Notes under the pieces: model-generated | The model's database searches: none | The model's input: the letters and a program-made list of their open reading frames with translations, nothing else | Told to the model about the DNA's origin: nothing | Position numbers and translations under genes: made by a program | Shown: piece by piece, positions 22,372-32,684 of the stretch | Layout: each line of letters opens with the position of its first letter | How positions within the stretch are numbered: position 1 is the stretch's first letter | NCBI GenBank assembly: GCA_003313425.1 | Contig: NHZP01000029.1 | Coordinates: 124,001-188,000 of the forward strand | Length of the DNA: 64,000 nucleotides | Direction of reading: 5' to 3' | DNA from: Pseudopyrenochaeta lycopersici | Taxonomy: Eukaryota > Ascomycota > Dothideomycetes > Pleosporales > Pseudopyrenochaetaceae

Positions 22372-22939
22372 ATGCAAATGTTGCGAAATCGATTCACAAA
22401 TATTTTCTTCAACTTGCTTACCACATTTCCTTCTCATGCTTGCATTGACTCCGTCAATGTCCGAGAAATTCCTTTTCATATTATTCTCGAAACCAAATCG
22501 CAGGACACACAACCACTATTGCGACAATGTCCCCAGATCTTGTGCTAGGGTTGCTGATCAACGCCGCACCACCTACCACAAGGGGAAGGTGGCGCCCGCC
22601 CCTTCAAGCAGATACCACTTTACCCGCGTCACCATCCGAGCGGAACCACCACACTCGAGAGCATCCGAACGTCGAACAGCTCCCATTGCAATCTTGCTTT
22701 TTTCCCTTCATGCGCCCCAGGCTTTGTAAAATGACTAAACAAACTGTCGAGCGACGGCGGAACACGCCCGATCGCGAACGGCCTTTGGTTATTGATAAGA
22801 TACTCGGAGCTAGATATCAAGGCAGCCGTAAAGCTCCAGAGGCAATTCCATAAACAGACGACGATCAACAAACACTTGACAAACCGTATACCACAGTCTC
22901 AAACAGCCCAGCGTTGTCACTTTACCATTGTAGCCTAGC
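22372..22939. promoter_or_regulatory. Upstream region of extradiol dioxygenase gene
   Basis: Gene-free. Contains one CGGAACAC octamer at 22758-22765, about 175 bp before the dioxygenase start codon. No other convincing element was seen. Confidence 0.4.
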
Positions 22940-24062
22940 ATGCCTATCCCCGAAAATGATTCGCGCATTCGCCTCCTCTCGACCGCGTTCGTAGTCTACC
23001 ATCACACTGACCTCAGCGTCGCGCGCACTTTTCTTCTTGATTTCGGCCTCGAAATCGCATCCGAAACTCCCGGCCGCGAAATCTTTTTCAAAGGTTACGG
23101 CACTGAACCCTTCATTTACATTGCACGGCAAGCTCCATCAAGCTCCTTCGGTGGCGCAGCATACGAAGTATCCAGCCGCAAGGAACTGGAACGCGCAGTT
23201 TCTCAGATCCCCGGTTGCACAGAAATCAGTGCTTTAGACGCACCAGGCGGCGGAGAATACGTTAAACTAACGGATCCAGTGGGCCATGTTGTATACCTCA
23301 TCCATGGGCAAACTAAAATCACGAACCCAACAGCCCCCTCATGCACACAGACTGTAACCCAGACAAACTACGAGTTCCCTACCCAAAAGCCCCGTCGCGG
23401 TACCTTTCAGCGCTTCGAACCAGGCCCCGCACCTGTGCATCGCTGGGGCCATTACGGCGTTACATACCCGCCAGGCACGTATCAGCAAATGTTTGACTGG
23501 TACACAGGCTACCTTGCGCTTGCACCTTCAGATATTGTATACAAGGACGACAAGCCGATTACCTGTTTCTTCCACATTGACCGCGGGCTTGAGTTTACAG
23601 ATCATCATGCGTTTTTCTTTAAAGGGGCAAAAGAAGGAGACCAGCCAAATGTGGCACATGCAGCGTTTGAGACGCACGATTTCGATATACAGCAGCTTGG
23701 CCATGATTTCTTGAAGAACAAGGGATACGACATTTGTTGGGGTGTTGGTAGGGTGAGTTCATTTCTCCTTGTTCTCTTGTTGACTTTGACTACAATTTTG
23801 TGCTGAAGTGCGCTAATGAGCATGGTGTGACAGCATGTGCTTGGTAGCCAGGTGTTCGATTACTGGTTCGACCCTAGTAGATTTATCCTTGTGAGTAAGC
23901 CCTTGTTATCGATATCAGAATGATAGACTAAACCTGAGCTTACTGGCACAGGAACACTACAGTGACGGGGACTTGGTCAATTCGGATACGGAGGTTTCTC
24001 ACATCCAGGCGGGGCCGCACGCACTTAAGATTTGGGGCCCGCCTGTTCCACCAGTTTTCTAA
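22940..24062 (+). CDS. Extradiol (meta-cleavage) ring dioxygenase, VOC/glyoxalase fold
   Basis: Three exons: 22940-23752, 23834-23890, 23952-24062; 326 aa. Two VOC modules, about residues 10-125 and 165-300. The metal ligands of type I extradiol dioxygenases can all be placed in the C-terminal module: His171 (RWGHYGVTYP), His240 (NVAHAAFE) and Glu291 (FILEHYSDGD). The two catalytic second-sphere residues also fit: His272 (GRHVLGSQ) and Tyr293. That is the full set seen in BphC/2,3-dihydroxybiphenyl and homoprotocatechuate 2,3-dioxygenases, so a catechol-type substrate with Fe(II) or Mn(II) is expected. The intron at 23753-23833 falls just before His272. Fungal aromatic pathways mostly rely on intradiol enzymes, so this gene is notable. 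Intact, cytosolic, no signal peptide. Confidence 0.9.
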
Positions 24063-24323
24063 GAACACTATGTAGTATCTAGGCAGCTTTAATTAGTACC
24101 GGTGTTGATGATGTAGATCCTCTTCTGGGACTAACTAGCAGTTCAGAAGAGTCATGTAACTGCTTATAATTGGGTACCGCATTGCTTAGATTGATAACTA
24201 CAATACATATAAGTCTAAGCCCCGGGCATGCTTCATTAATGTGTAACGCTTATCTTAATATCATACTTATTACAGTATTCTAATAGAGTATTACCACTAC
24301 TAATAAGATTTATCGCACTCGAG

Positions 24324-25811
24324 TTAAGCCGGGTTATAACCCTTACTCCATGGAGTACAGTTAAGATCCAGCGTGCTTGTGTCCATATTCCGACACGTCA
24401 CTAAATTAGAACCATTAATTGTTCTTATATCCACATTCTGGGCTAGGATGCCGGAGCAAGTGTCGGGGCTCGAGCATACTAGGTGACCAACAATTGGCGA
24501 GAAAACGCGATTGGTGCGGCCCCGAATATTACGGAATGTAATATCTGTAATCTTGAGTTTGCTCTGTATACATAAACTTTGGTCAGCTAGGCAGCTATAG
24601 ATGAATCGTATCTTTATAGCGGTTTCGATACAGTGAATAGGGATAAGAAGGATTTGACACTTACGGGATGCTTAAAACATTCCTCCTCATCATCTATTCC
24701 GTAGCATTGCGTGATTGTCAATCCGTAATCAACATTGTCCAGAAACATGCCGTCGTAGGTGACATTGCGAACGAGTCCTCTTCCACCACCTCCAGTAAGG
24801 CTCTTTGATTTTTCCGAGTATGTATCAGGCCATACTTTGATGCGGGCGCCCTCGGAGGAGTTAGCCATACTAATATTGCGCACGAGGATGTTCTCCACGT
24901 AGTCGACGCGCGCAGGATACTGGCCCAGACTACCAACAGAGATTCCATGCGTGCCGTTGCAGCGAAGATTTTGGACGAGGATGTTGGTGCTATTTGGCTT
25001 GAAAGACACGCAATCTATGCTCCATGATAAGTATATCGCGGTCAACATGTGTCCTTGACACTGAATAGTACATACCGTCTCCATTCGTAATGGTCGAATT
25101 CTCGATCACGATGTTATCACTTCTATAGATATCCCAACCATCGGTATTCTTCTCAAAGTTCCCATTGTTGCTGGTCGAGAAGAGGTCTAGGCCGGAATAC
25201 ACGACATTGCTTGAGTTTGCAATTATGTTGTGCCAGAAAGGCGAATTACGCAATTTGAACTGCGACACACTTCCGCCTTGCAAGCCTACGATAGCGAACA
25301 GAACCGGCCGCTTCAAACCCTTGTTGCTAACATACGCGTCCCACCATGCCTGACCATTACCTTGAATCTCCCCTGTGCCATAGACATTGATGTCCGCACC
25401 ACCAAGCATAAAGAATGAAGTCGCATTCTGATACTGCAAATCAAATGAATTTTTTTGCCAATAGGTCATGTTATCGGTGAAGGAAAGGCGTCCCTGAATG
25501 TCGAGATCAATCGCAGTCAGGCCTGTGAGATTCAGAGGTGAGGCGATCGTATAAGTGAGCTTCTTGGCAAAGATAACATGGCCACCTTGGTTACAGTCCT
25601 GCACGGCCTGAAGGATGTTGGAAGCATCATCAATTGATGAATCATTATTTGACAAGGCAACGCAGGTCCTGTTGCGCGAGGGTGATGTAAGTGCGTGGAA
25701 TGGTCGAGGACTGCGTAATGTTGAGAGGAAGTTCTCCGTAAGCGAGGCGCTCGATACTACGGAGTTCAGAAGTAAGGATGCTGCAAGTAAAGACTTCATG
25801 AGTGTCGCCAT
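24324..25811 (-). CDS. Secreted GH28 pectinase (exopolygalacturonase-like)
   Basis: Three exons: 25811-25076, 25014-24665, 24563-24324; 441 aa. An N-terminal signal peptide (about residues 1-22, [20 protein letters not shown]) indicates secretion. The beta-helix active site is complete: NTDGWD at 222-227, GDDC at 244-247 (created exactly across the first intron), [13 protein letters not shown] with His268, and ARIKVW with RIK at 303-305. Many NxS/T sites occur. The final exon, after a 101-bp intron, ends [10 protein letters not shown]. This enzyme hydrolyses homogalacturonan, probably from the non-reducing end by overall similarity to exo-acting members; endo or rhamnogalacturonan activity cannot be excluded. 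It links the island to plant-wall breakdown. Confidence 0.9.
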
Positions 25812-26496
25812 GATGAAGAACTAGATTGGTAAGCAAAACACTGTCTATCCGTCGTCTACACCAACTGGTTATTTGGTACATCTTTATAATTACATGAAGC
25901 CCGGGTCTAATCCGCCATGATTCGGTCAAGCTCCACCCGTAACCAATAGTAGCATGTGCGGAGCGACCATTTGGATGTTAGATTGCAAGTATTCCGGGGT
26001 TTCCGATTAAACCCTAGTATTTTGGTCATGAGTGGGGGACAAGGAAGATGCGGGGAACATGTCTGTGGGAAAAAGCCTAAGCGCAACAGGTTAGACCGGC
26101 GAAAATCCGCTTCGCTAACAACAAATATGAGCCGAACACTGCGTGAAACAATGCAAAATTAATCCGAGCGTAAGCATGTCGGTAGACTTGCAAGAGCAAC
26201 CTTGAGGATCCAACGGATAATGTAGCCCATGTTGGAATAGGACATGGAATGCTTGGGCTATTATTCCACCAACGGGAACGTATAATAGCAAAAGGAAGCA
26301 TTAAGAAAAGGGAAGACAAGGAGTTAAAGGAAGCTTGGCTTTCGAAATCCGCAGACCCAGTACAATAGCCGATCTTCAACAGATTTTTCAAATAGATCTT
26401 ATATTTGGTATAATGGCTGCACATTGGTTCTATGTGTATTTCAAGTACTTTTTCAGAATTGATACCAAGGCCTAATCCCGTGCGATACATGCCATT
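25812..26496. other. Gene-free
   Basis: GH28 promoter side, with a TATA-like TTATAATT (plus strand) near 25885, followed by sequence without recognisable coding content up to the 3' end of the cleavage oxygenase. Confidence 0.4.
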
Positions 26497-28131
26497 CTAG
26501 CAGCTATTAGACTCCTCCTGTTGCTTAATTTGCCAAGGTAAAGGTTTCTGAGCTGGCTGTACCGGACCTAACTGGTCTTCTCGAAGTCGAGCAAATTCTT
26601 CAATTTCCACTAAGCCTACGAAGTCTCCATGGAATGCGATTCTGGGCCGCAGAGGAAGCTTACTCAGACCGATAGGTCCATCCGTAATATGCTGCGCATC
26701 AAAGAATGCTAATTCGATGTACTTAAGATCTAGGCGATTTAAAATAACTATAATGTAGCCGTCTCCTTCAGGAGCGTCTTCGCTCCTAGGCACGAAACAT
26801 GGTTCTTGCAAAGTGGTTCGCGGTCCCGGCCACCATACTTCTTCCTGCTTGGTTTCCCAGTCCCAGTGGACAAGCAAATTAAAAAGGCCACTAGCTGGTG
26901 GCCCGCATGCTTCAAAATCATAAGGGCGTGTCAAATCCATCCCGAGTGCCCAGAAGTGGTTGTATCGTCTGCCCTGGAAGCGATCATCGATGCGTGCGAA
27001 TTCTGTACTAGTTTCACATTTGTAAGCTGGCTCAACGCGAGAGTCCTTGGAAGGCGAGGCCGTGTCGAAGATGAACCTAGTCATAGGAGATCGAATACCC
27101 CGGCCTCGTTTTCCAGGGTGCAGTGGCTCCTTCCCCTCCTCGGGAAACCACCAAAAGACATTGTCATCTGCCATGCTCAGATCATAGTGCAGGTTTCCGG
27201 CTTCATCCTCAAAAGCATTTGCTATGTGACCTTGAAATGCGTTGTCGGACCTCACCCACCTCACATCTTGACTTTGTGGGGTTTTCCTCGGCACAATTGC
27301 GAACAAGTGGTCCTCTTTTGGATCCCAGGCCCAATGGTTCCCTCCTTGCTTCAATCTATTAAGATTTGATTTTAATGGGGACACCGGCATAATAGCATAG
27401 TTCGTTGTAAACCCAAAGTCATGTGAATAGCCGCAGAATGGTGCCTCGAACCACACCTCCGTCATTTTTTTCCCGTCCTTGCCAATCTCGTAGAACACCA
27501 TCTCTTTCGAAGCATCATTCCCACTCCCACCTGCTTCGTACGAAAAGCACAGCATTGACCCTGTTGCAGGATCTATTTTTGGATGTGCAGTGAATGTAGG
27601 ACTTTGGACCTGACCCTCAAAATCATACCGACCAAATGTCTCTAGTGTTTCCGGGTGGACAGCGAAGGGTGGTCCATCTTCTTTCATTGCTAAAAGGGCG
27701 CCCCGCCAGAAGGAAATATTTGTGTTCGCGGCTGTGCGAATAATACCCTGCACCTCTTCATCATCGGTAAACGGATTGCGATATTTACCAAACAAAGCTC
27801 GGCGAGCTTTAGACTCAGCTTTGTAACGATCAGTGTGCACATATCGCCGTTTCCAGTCTATCTGGCCATCTTCGATACGGAAAGCGCTAATGATGCCGTC
27901 CCCATTGAATAGAATATCTGACTCGTACTTTGGAGGAAAACGTTGGTCAACACCCATACTGTAATAAATTCCGCGGATGGACGAGGGAATAGTCCCTTTT
28001 ACTTCAAGAAACTGGATGTCTCCCTCGAATCGTGAAGGAGCAATCCAATTGTTAAAGACTGAAGTATTAGGAAACTCGGTTCTGGATGTCGCACGTATGC
28101 CATTGATATAGGCGGGGCCATGGCCGGCCAT
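26497..28131 (-). CDS. Stilbene/carotenoid cleavage oxygenase (RPE65/CCO family)
   Basis: Intronless, 544 aa from ATG 28131. The four iron-binding histidines of the seven-bladed propeller are in place: TAHPKID, GYSHDFGF, FQGHIANAF and IAFHGDFVG. The segment RRALFGKYRNPF resembles the fungal stilbene-cleaving subgroup (CAO-1-like of Neurospora), where a lysine and a tyrosine contact the 4'-hydroxyl of resveratrol. The expected reaction is Fe(II)/O2-dependent cleavage of an interphenyl C=C bond to two aromatic aldehydes. A TATA-like box (TATATAAAG on the plus strand, 28174-28182) lies about 43-51 bp upstream of the start. Subfamily assignment is from remembered motif patterns; a carotenoid substrate is possible but less likely given the surrounding aromatic genes. 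Intact. Confidence 0.88.
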   Translation of the reverse strand: MAGHGPAYINGIRATSRTEFPNTSVFNNWIAPSRFEGDIQFLEVKGTIPSSIRGIYYSMGVDQRFPPKYESDILFNGDGIISAFRIEDGQIDWKRRYVHTDRYKAESKARRALFGKYRNPFTDDEEVQGIIRTAANTNISFWRGALLAMKEDGPPFAVHPETLETFGRYDFEGQVQSPTFTAHPKIDPATGSMLCFSYEAGGSGNDASKEMVFYEIGKDGKKMTEVWFEAPFCGYSHDFGFTTNYAIMPVSPLKSNLNRLKQGGNHWAWDPKEDHLFAIVPRKTPQSQDVRWVRSDNAFQGHIANAFEDEAGNLHYDLSMADDNVFWWFPEEGKEPLHPGKRGRGIRSPMTRFIFDTASPSKDSRVEPAYKCETSTEFARIDDRFQGRRYNHFWALGMDLTRPYDFEACGPPASGLFNLLVHWDWETKQEEVWWPGPRTTLQEPCFVPRSEDAPEGDGYIIVILNRLDLKYIELAFFDAQHITDGPIGLSKLPLRPRIAFHGDFVGLVEIEEFARLREDQLGPVQPAQKPLPWQIKQQEESNSC

Positions 28132-28544
28132 GATGGATATTTTCGTAAATTGAACTGTTTGTCAATTCAAAATGGTATATAAAGATAACAATTGACTACC
28201 CCATGTGCTGCAATAGAGAGTATTTCGTTCCTCAACTGATAGATATAGGTTTCGCGAGTGCTAACTTGATGGGTCTATTTTCGACGTCCGTGCGATCAAG
28301 CCTGCGTTCCCGTACATGGGCCTTGGGTGTTATGAAGTGGGGTACTTCGGGCCCCGACCGCGCCTTCCGGAGACATAATCCCGCAGCCCGCAACAGAGAC
28401 AGGCACGCATAGAAAGAGCAAGACATGTTCGGCACATCTTCAATTGTCGCATGATTAGCGTTCCTCGGCTACATAGCTCCGGCATTCTCATGGAACCTAT
28501 TGGGAATCATCGCTACCTACTCATTTTATTACAGCCATACTATT
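28132..28544. other. Gene-free
   Basis: Cleavage-oxygenase promoter and 3' flank of the S15 hydrolase gene. Nothing else was seen. Confidence 0.4.
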
Positions 28545-30381
28545 CTAAAAATTTGAACTAATGATTGGAAGAACAAGGTGTGACTTATGGTCTGCACCGG
28601 TCCAAATCTTATGATATCCTTGATTGACCTGTTCCGTTTCATGACGAGTAAGAATTTTTGGAGATATCTCGCGCTGAGTTACGGTCCGTAAGCAGGTTTT
28701 CAAGCCAATAGAAGCACTACGAACTCACTGCAATGTCACAACCTTGGACTATCAATCGCAGCGATTCGCCAGCCAGGTAAGTTGTAGAGCTTGCCCACAT
28801 CTCCACATTGAGCTCATATACCTTTTGCGGTTCCACCGGAAGATTCCGTTTATGTAGGTGCACAGGCTGGTCCGGTGTTGACTGATGGGGGTCAAGTTCG
28901 CGCCGAGATGCCCGCAGCCACCCGAGGACGACAGGGCCGTCATCGTATCTAGAATCCAAGAGTAAACATCAATCCAAATAAGATATCTCGAACAAAACTT
29001 ACTGTGCATAGAAAATTTGTCCAACTGATCGGCCTGATTTGTCAAGTTTGTAAATAGCGGTGAAAACATCCATGTCGTTGCCAGCATTCGTGCTCATGAA
29101 CAAATTTGCTGAAATCTGACCTGTGACTTCTGTATCTGCGTCGAATGTGATATCGAATACTGCTCGTACTCTTTCAGGACCTCCACCAAGGCTGTGGTAC
29201 TCTTGGTAAGCCTCTTCCTGGTTCGACTGCTCCATCAACTGTTCGCTGCAAGCGTCTAAATAGAATGGCGTCAGTCTTTGACGAGCTAAAGGCCATTCAT
29301 TTTCTGCTCTAATACCGCTCTGACCAATGCTATTTGAGACCTCAATAAGCACTTTTGGCCACTCGTTAACCTGTGTATCTGTAGAACCCTTGAGGAACTT
29401 GTCGTAGAAAGCGCGTTGCTTCTCCACTACTTCAGGAGTGTAATAGTATTCCCATTTCCTTTTTCTGTGGACGATAAGCCATTTTTGTTTGCTAGATATC
29501 TTCTTAAACCCCTCCAAGGTGCCTCTTGTGTACAGTCCTTGATCGGCAAAGCTTGCGATAACTAAAGCTGGGCACTGAATATTCTCAAGACGAGCACGTT
29601 TCGTAGCCCAGAAGTCATCGAAGAAAGGTCGTGCGCGAGACTCTTCAATCAAGTTCTCCGCTAGGTCTCGGCACGCACCCCATCTTTGCGCTATGTACGG
29701 GAAGAAACTGGTATCAGGGATACCGCCGTGTCGCATGACCTCACGGTAAAAGTCCGACCAACCTTTGTCAGGAATGATGCAGCCCAGGCTTGGGGGACGT
29801 AGTGCCGCAACATGGCATTGACTAACTGCAAGGTATGAGACACCGCTCAGGCCAACTTTTCCTGCACTCCATGCTTGCGAAGCAATCCATTCGATGCAGT
29901 CGTAGTGGTATTCTGCTTCCTGAGTACCTGAAGAGAATGTTGGATTGCCCTCGCCTAGCCAGAGTCCTGCAACATCTATAATGATGATTGCATATCCATG
30001 CTTCGTCCAATAAACGGGGTCGGGAGCCTCAAACACAGTGTAATCCGAAATCCAGGACGGATCGACACCGCAATTAGGGTATATCTTAAGCAATGGAGCA
30101 GGATCATGTTTTCCGTACGGCTATGGAAGAGTAAGTCTCAGGTTGTGGTTAGTCAACAGAAAGCTCACTGTCCAAGACACCAAAGGCGCGACTTTAATAG
30201 ACTCATCTACAGGTCGATAAATGTCGCAAAAGGCGTGGAGGCAATTCCGTAATGGTATAGACACGTGCTTCTCGATTATCATCCCATCTTTGGCTTCACG
30301 AGAATAATTTTGCTCGTTGGCTCCTCGTGCGAAAGGGTCCGACAGACCTTTCGTGAAAATGAACTCTGAGAGAGTGGTCAT
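28545..30381 (-). CDS. CocE/NonD-type S15 family hydrolase
   Basis: Four exons: 30381-30169, 30120-29003, 28948-28729, 28673-28545; 559 aa. The N-terminal alpha/beta-hydrolase domain has the YGKHDP, GTQEAEYHYDCIEWIA and nucleophile VGLSGVSYLAVS blocks (Ser about 166). The C-terminal half is the jelly-roll typical of the X-Pro dipeptidyl-peptidase C-terminal domain (RVRAVFDITFD, GQISANLFMSTN). The last exon supplies YHKIWTGADHKSHLVLPII, which closes the domain. No signal peptide. Family members hydrolyse esters or amides of small molecules; in fungi they occur in xenobiotic and secondary-metabolite clusters. Divergent from the DUF2306 gene. Intact; substrate unknown. Confidence 0.85.
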
Positions 30382-30600
30382 GCTAGGTTGCTTTATCGTG
30401 TTATACTCGGTACAGAAAAAGATCTTGAGCTTCCGAGGCGTCGCTCTAGTTCTCTAAGAAGTTGAACAACTTGTTGGCCGGCTTTATTCTTGCTTGGGTA
30501 ATTGTTTAACCAAAATATTGACTCTCTCTAGGAAAAAGGTAAATCTAAATCTGATACCTGCACTGATTCATGAAGTTGTGGGGTACAGACGGCCTGATTT

Positions 30601-30660
30601 CGGAACACCGGAACCATTGACGCGATGGAATCCTTGACCAGTGTGGGGAATTCGGAACAC
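30601..30660. promoter_or_regulatory. Two CGGAACAC octamers in the S15 / DUF2306 divergent promoter
   Basis: CGGAACAC occurs at 30601-30608 and 30653-30660, in direct orientation with a 52-bp spacing. They lie about 220-280 bp from the S15 hydrolase start and 260-320 bp from the DUF2306 start. The first copy is preceded by CGGCCTGATTT and followed by CGGAACC. A TATAAA is at about 30807-30812 on the DUF2306 side. The CGG core fits Zn2Cys6 regulators; function is inferred from recurrence. Confidence 0.45.
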
Positions 30661-30922
30661 TCTCTTCAGCTCTCGCAACACGTGCAGACAGTCAAACCTT
30701 CAGGAGTAATCGTCTCTTGATGAAAATTACGTTACAAACAAGCCTAGGCGTTCTTTGCCGTTGCTGGCGGGATGCATGACCACCAAAACCCGAGAGACAG
30801 GGGCATTATAAAGGAGCAGAACGAATCCCGCTAAATTAAACGCTCCTATGTCTCCATAGCATGACAATTTTAACGAGAAAAATATCATCTTTTATATACA
30901 ATCAGGAATCCTGTACTTCACG

Positions 30923-31580
30923 ATGCAATTCTCAATGCCCGTTGCTCCAAACGAAGAGAGCTTGATGAAGAAAGAAAACAAAACGCCAACGGCATGGACA
31001 ATCACGACCGGCGCAGCAATACTCACGGCTGCCTACGCACTCAACTTTGTCTTCGGCACGCCTCCCGGGGACCTTCGAGTAAAGAAACGTATGTTTGGTT
31101 CCTCCAGCGGCCTCTTTCATGTTATCTGCGGTCTTCTCGCTTTGATCCTTGGTTCTATCCAATTTCGAAAAGTCTTGAGGCAAAAACATCCCAAGTTGCA
31201 TATTTGGCTGGGTTGAGTTTATATATTTTGGTATCGTCTTCAGCGGCATCTCGGCCTTCAAAATCACATTCGGCTCTCTGGCTCATCCAATCGGCAACGC
31301 GGGCTTTACACTTCTGGCTGCAGTGTGGCTCTACATTGCATCCATGGGCCTCATTGAAATCCTACGTGGAAACGTCTTGTTGCACGAAAAATGGATGACA
31401 CGCAACTTCGCACTTACATATGCCGCCCCTGTTCTAAGACTATATCTGCCGCTTATGATAGTGATGGGGATGGACGGAAGTCTTGCGCTCAGCATAAATG
31501 AATACATATCTTGGATCCCTAACCTTAATTATGCAGAGAGGTACATTGTAAGGAATAAAATCAAGTCGACAGTGGATTAG
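30923..31580 (+). pseudogene. DUF2306-like membrane protein, broken
   Basis: Starts MQFSMPVAPNEESLMKKENK and has about six hydrophobic segments including TTGAAILTAAYALNF, LFHVICGLLALILGSIQF, and after the lesions FTLLAAVWLYIASMGLIEIL and NFALTYAAPVLRLYLPLMIV. After LHIWLG an in-frame TGA (31214-31216) stands where Arg (CGA) is expected, and a few codons later a TTTT run has one base too many, shifting the frame (total length 658). The family is multi-TM, plasma or internal membrane, of unknown function. A 32-bp GT-AG segment spans the lesions but is too short for an intron and does not restore the frame. Confidence 0.7.
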
Positions 31581-31745
31581 TAATGATTTTGGGTTTGTTG
31601 CTTTCAACGTTAACTTGATAGGCGATTACACGCTCTGCGCAACTGGTTACTAGTTCTTCCTTATCATCATCTAAACTTTTGCAAAGGCTATACAGTATAT
31701 ACCGAGGAAGATCTAGCTGAGAACCAAAGAAATAACTAGCCTTAT

Positions 31746-32241
31746 TCATTGAGGACGAGTTATCTCGGGCTCGCTCAACCTCTCCGCCGAAATGCGCGAT
31801 ATTTGGCCCGCTTTGTCGAATGTATAAGTGATTTCGTAGTCTAACTTATAACCTTGTCCCTTTGTAATCGGCGGGAATGACACATAACCCTGTATGATAG
31901 CTGGTCAGCTACACGACCTGCATTGTTGTGCTCTCAAATCAACTGCATACCTCAGGAAAATCCCTCTTTGCAGTGAATTGAACGCCAGCTAATAGTTTGC
32001 ATTGACTTGGCCCGTATTCTAAAGATCTGGCGGTAAGGTGTTCCGCCATTCCTTCTCGCTGGCTTGCGAAGAAGTCAATGACAGCTCGGCGACCTTTTAT
32101 GACCACTCTGGACGCGATTGGGCCTAGTAGGACTTGAACATCTTCTGCCCAGAATTGACGCCCAATTTCTTCAAATTTGTTGTCGTTAAAGCCGTTAACA
32201 TAGGTGTGGAAATCGTCTTCTGACATCACTTTGTTCGGCAT
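31746..32241 (-). CDS. NTF2-like (SnoaL/ketosteroid-isomerase fold) protein
   Basis: Two exons, 32241-31951 and 31889-31746; 144 aa. The first exon reads MPNKVMSEDDFHTYVNGFND, then FWAEDVQVLLG and RAVIDFFASQREGMAEHLTA; the second begins GYVSFPPITKGQGYKLDYEI. Size and the helix-then-curved-sheet pattern with a helix ending before a conserved Asp/Glu strand fit SnoaL-like small isomerases/hydratases/dehydratases common in fungal secondary-metabolite and catabolic clusters. Divergent from a Zn2Cys6 regulator; their shared promoter holds two CGGAACAC octamers. The catalytic role is unknown. Confidence 0.75.
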
Positions 32242-32462
32242 TGTAGATGGAGAGTCTTTGGACGGGATCGATAGGTTTTGCTAAGGCTTTTGCAGTGTCA
32301 AGTTCAAATCGACAAGTCTCCTTACCGTTTCGACACACCTCGAGATGATATTTGCTTTCCAGGCCATAGCGGCCAATAAATATAGCACGAAATCAGAACG
32401 TTAATTGGGATACATCGGCCATCGGAGAACCGTGCTCGCGTGCCAGCCGAGGAAGTCGCGCA

Positions 32463-32502
32463 CGGAACACACACTTGCCAATGCTACAATCCGCCGGAAC
32501 AC
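32463..32502. promoter_or_regulatory. Two CGGAACAC octamers, NTF2-like / Zn2Cys6 divergent promoter
   Basis: CGGAACAC at 32463-32470 and 32495-32502, same orientation, 32-bp spacing, about three helical turns. They lie about 220-260 bp from the NTF2-like start at 32241 and about 185-220 bp from the regulator start at 32685. A CCAATAAATATA stretch near 32373 could be a promoter element for the NTF2-like gene. If the regulator binds here it would be autoregulated; this is inference. Confidence 0.45.
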
Positions 32503-32684
32503 AAAAGGTGGGGAATATGGGGTCCATGCAAATACTCGGGTACCGAACCTTCCTCTATCACAGCATTCCAGGATATTGATCACACGATCATCCTCCAATC
32601 GCAACACCACTGTTTATCAGCCTAGATTCGACGTGTTCTCCGAAGCTGCATTTGCATTCGACAGCACGGACGTGTCATCTGAGC

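Noticed and set aside
21373..24062. Direct identification of the MBL/FAH/VOC group as the Fusarium FDB1 benzoxazolinone cluster
   Set aside because: Only shared enzyme classes can be seen; gene order and sequence identity were not comparable without a search.
26806..27369. 187-codon plus-strand frame inside the cleavage oxygenase
   Set aside because: Shadow on the antisense of a clearly coding gene; no domain.
31211..31242. 32-bp GT-AG segment in the DUF2306 gene as an intron
   Set aside because: Too short for a fungal intron, and removing it does not restore the frame.
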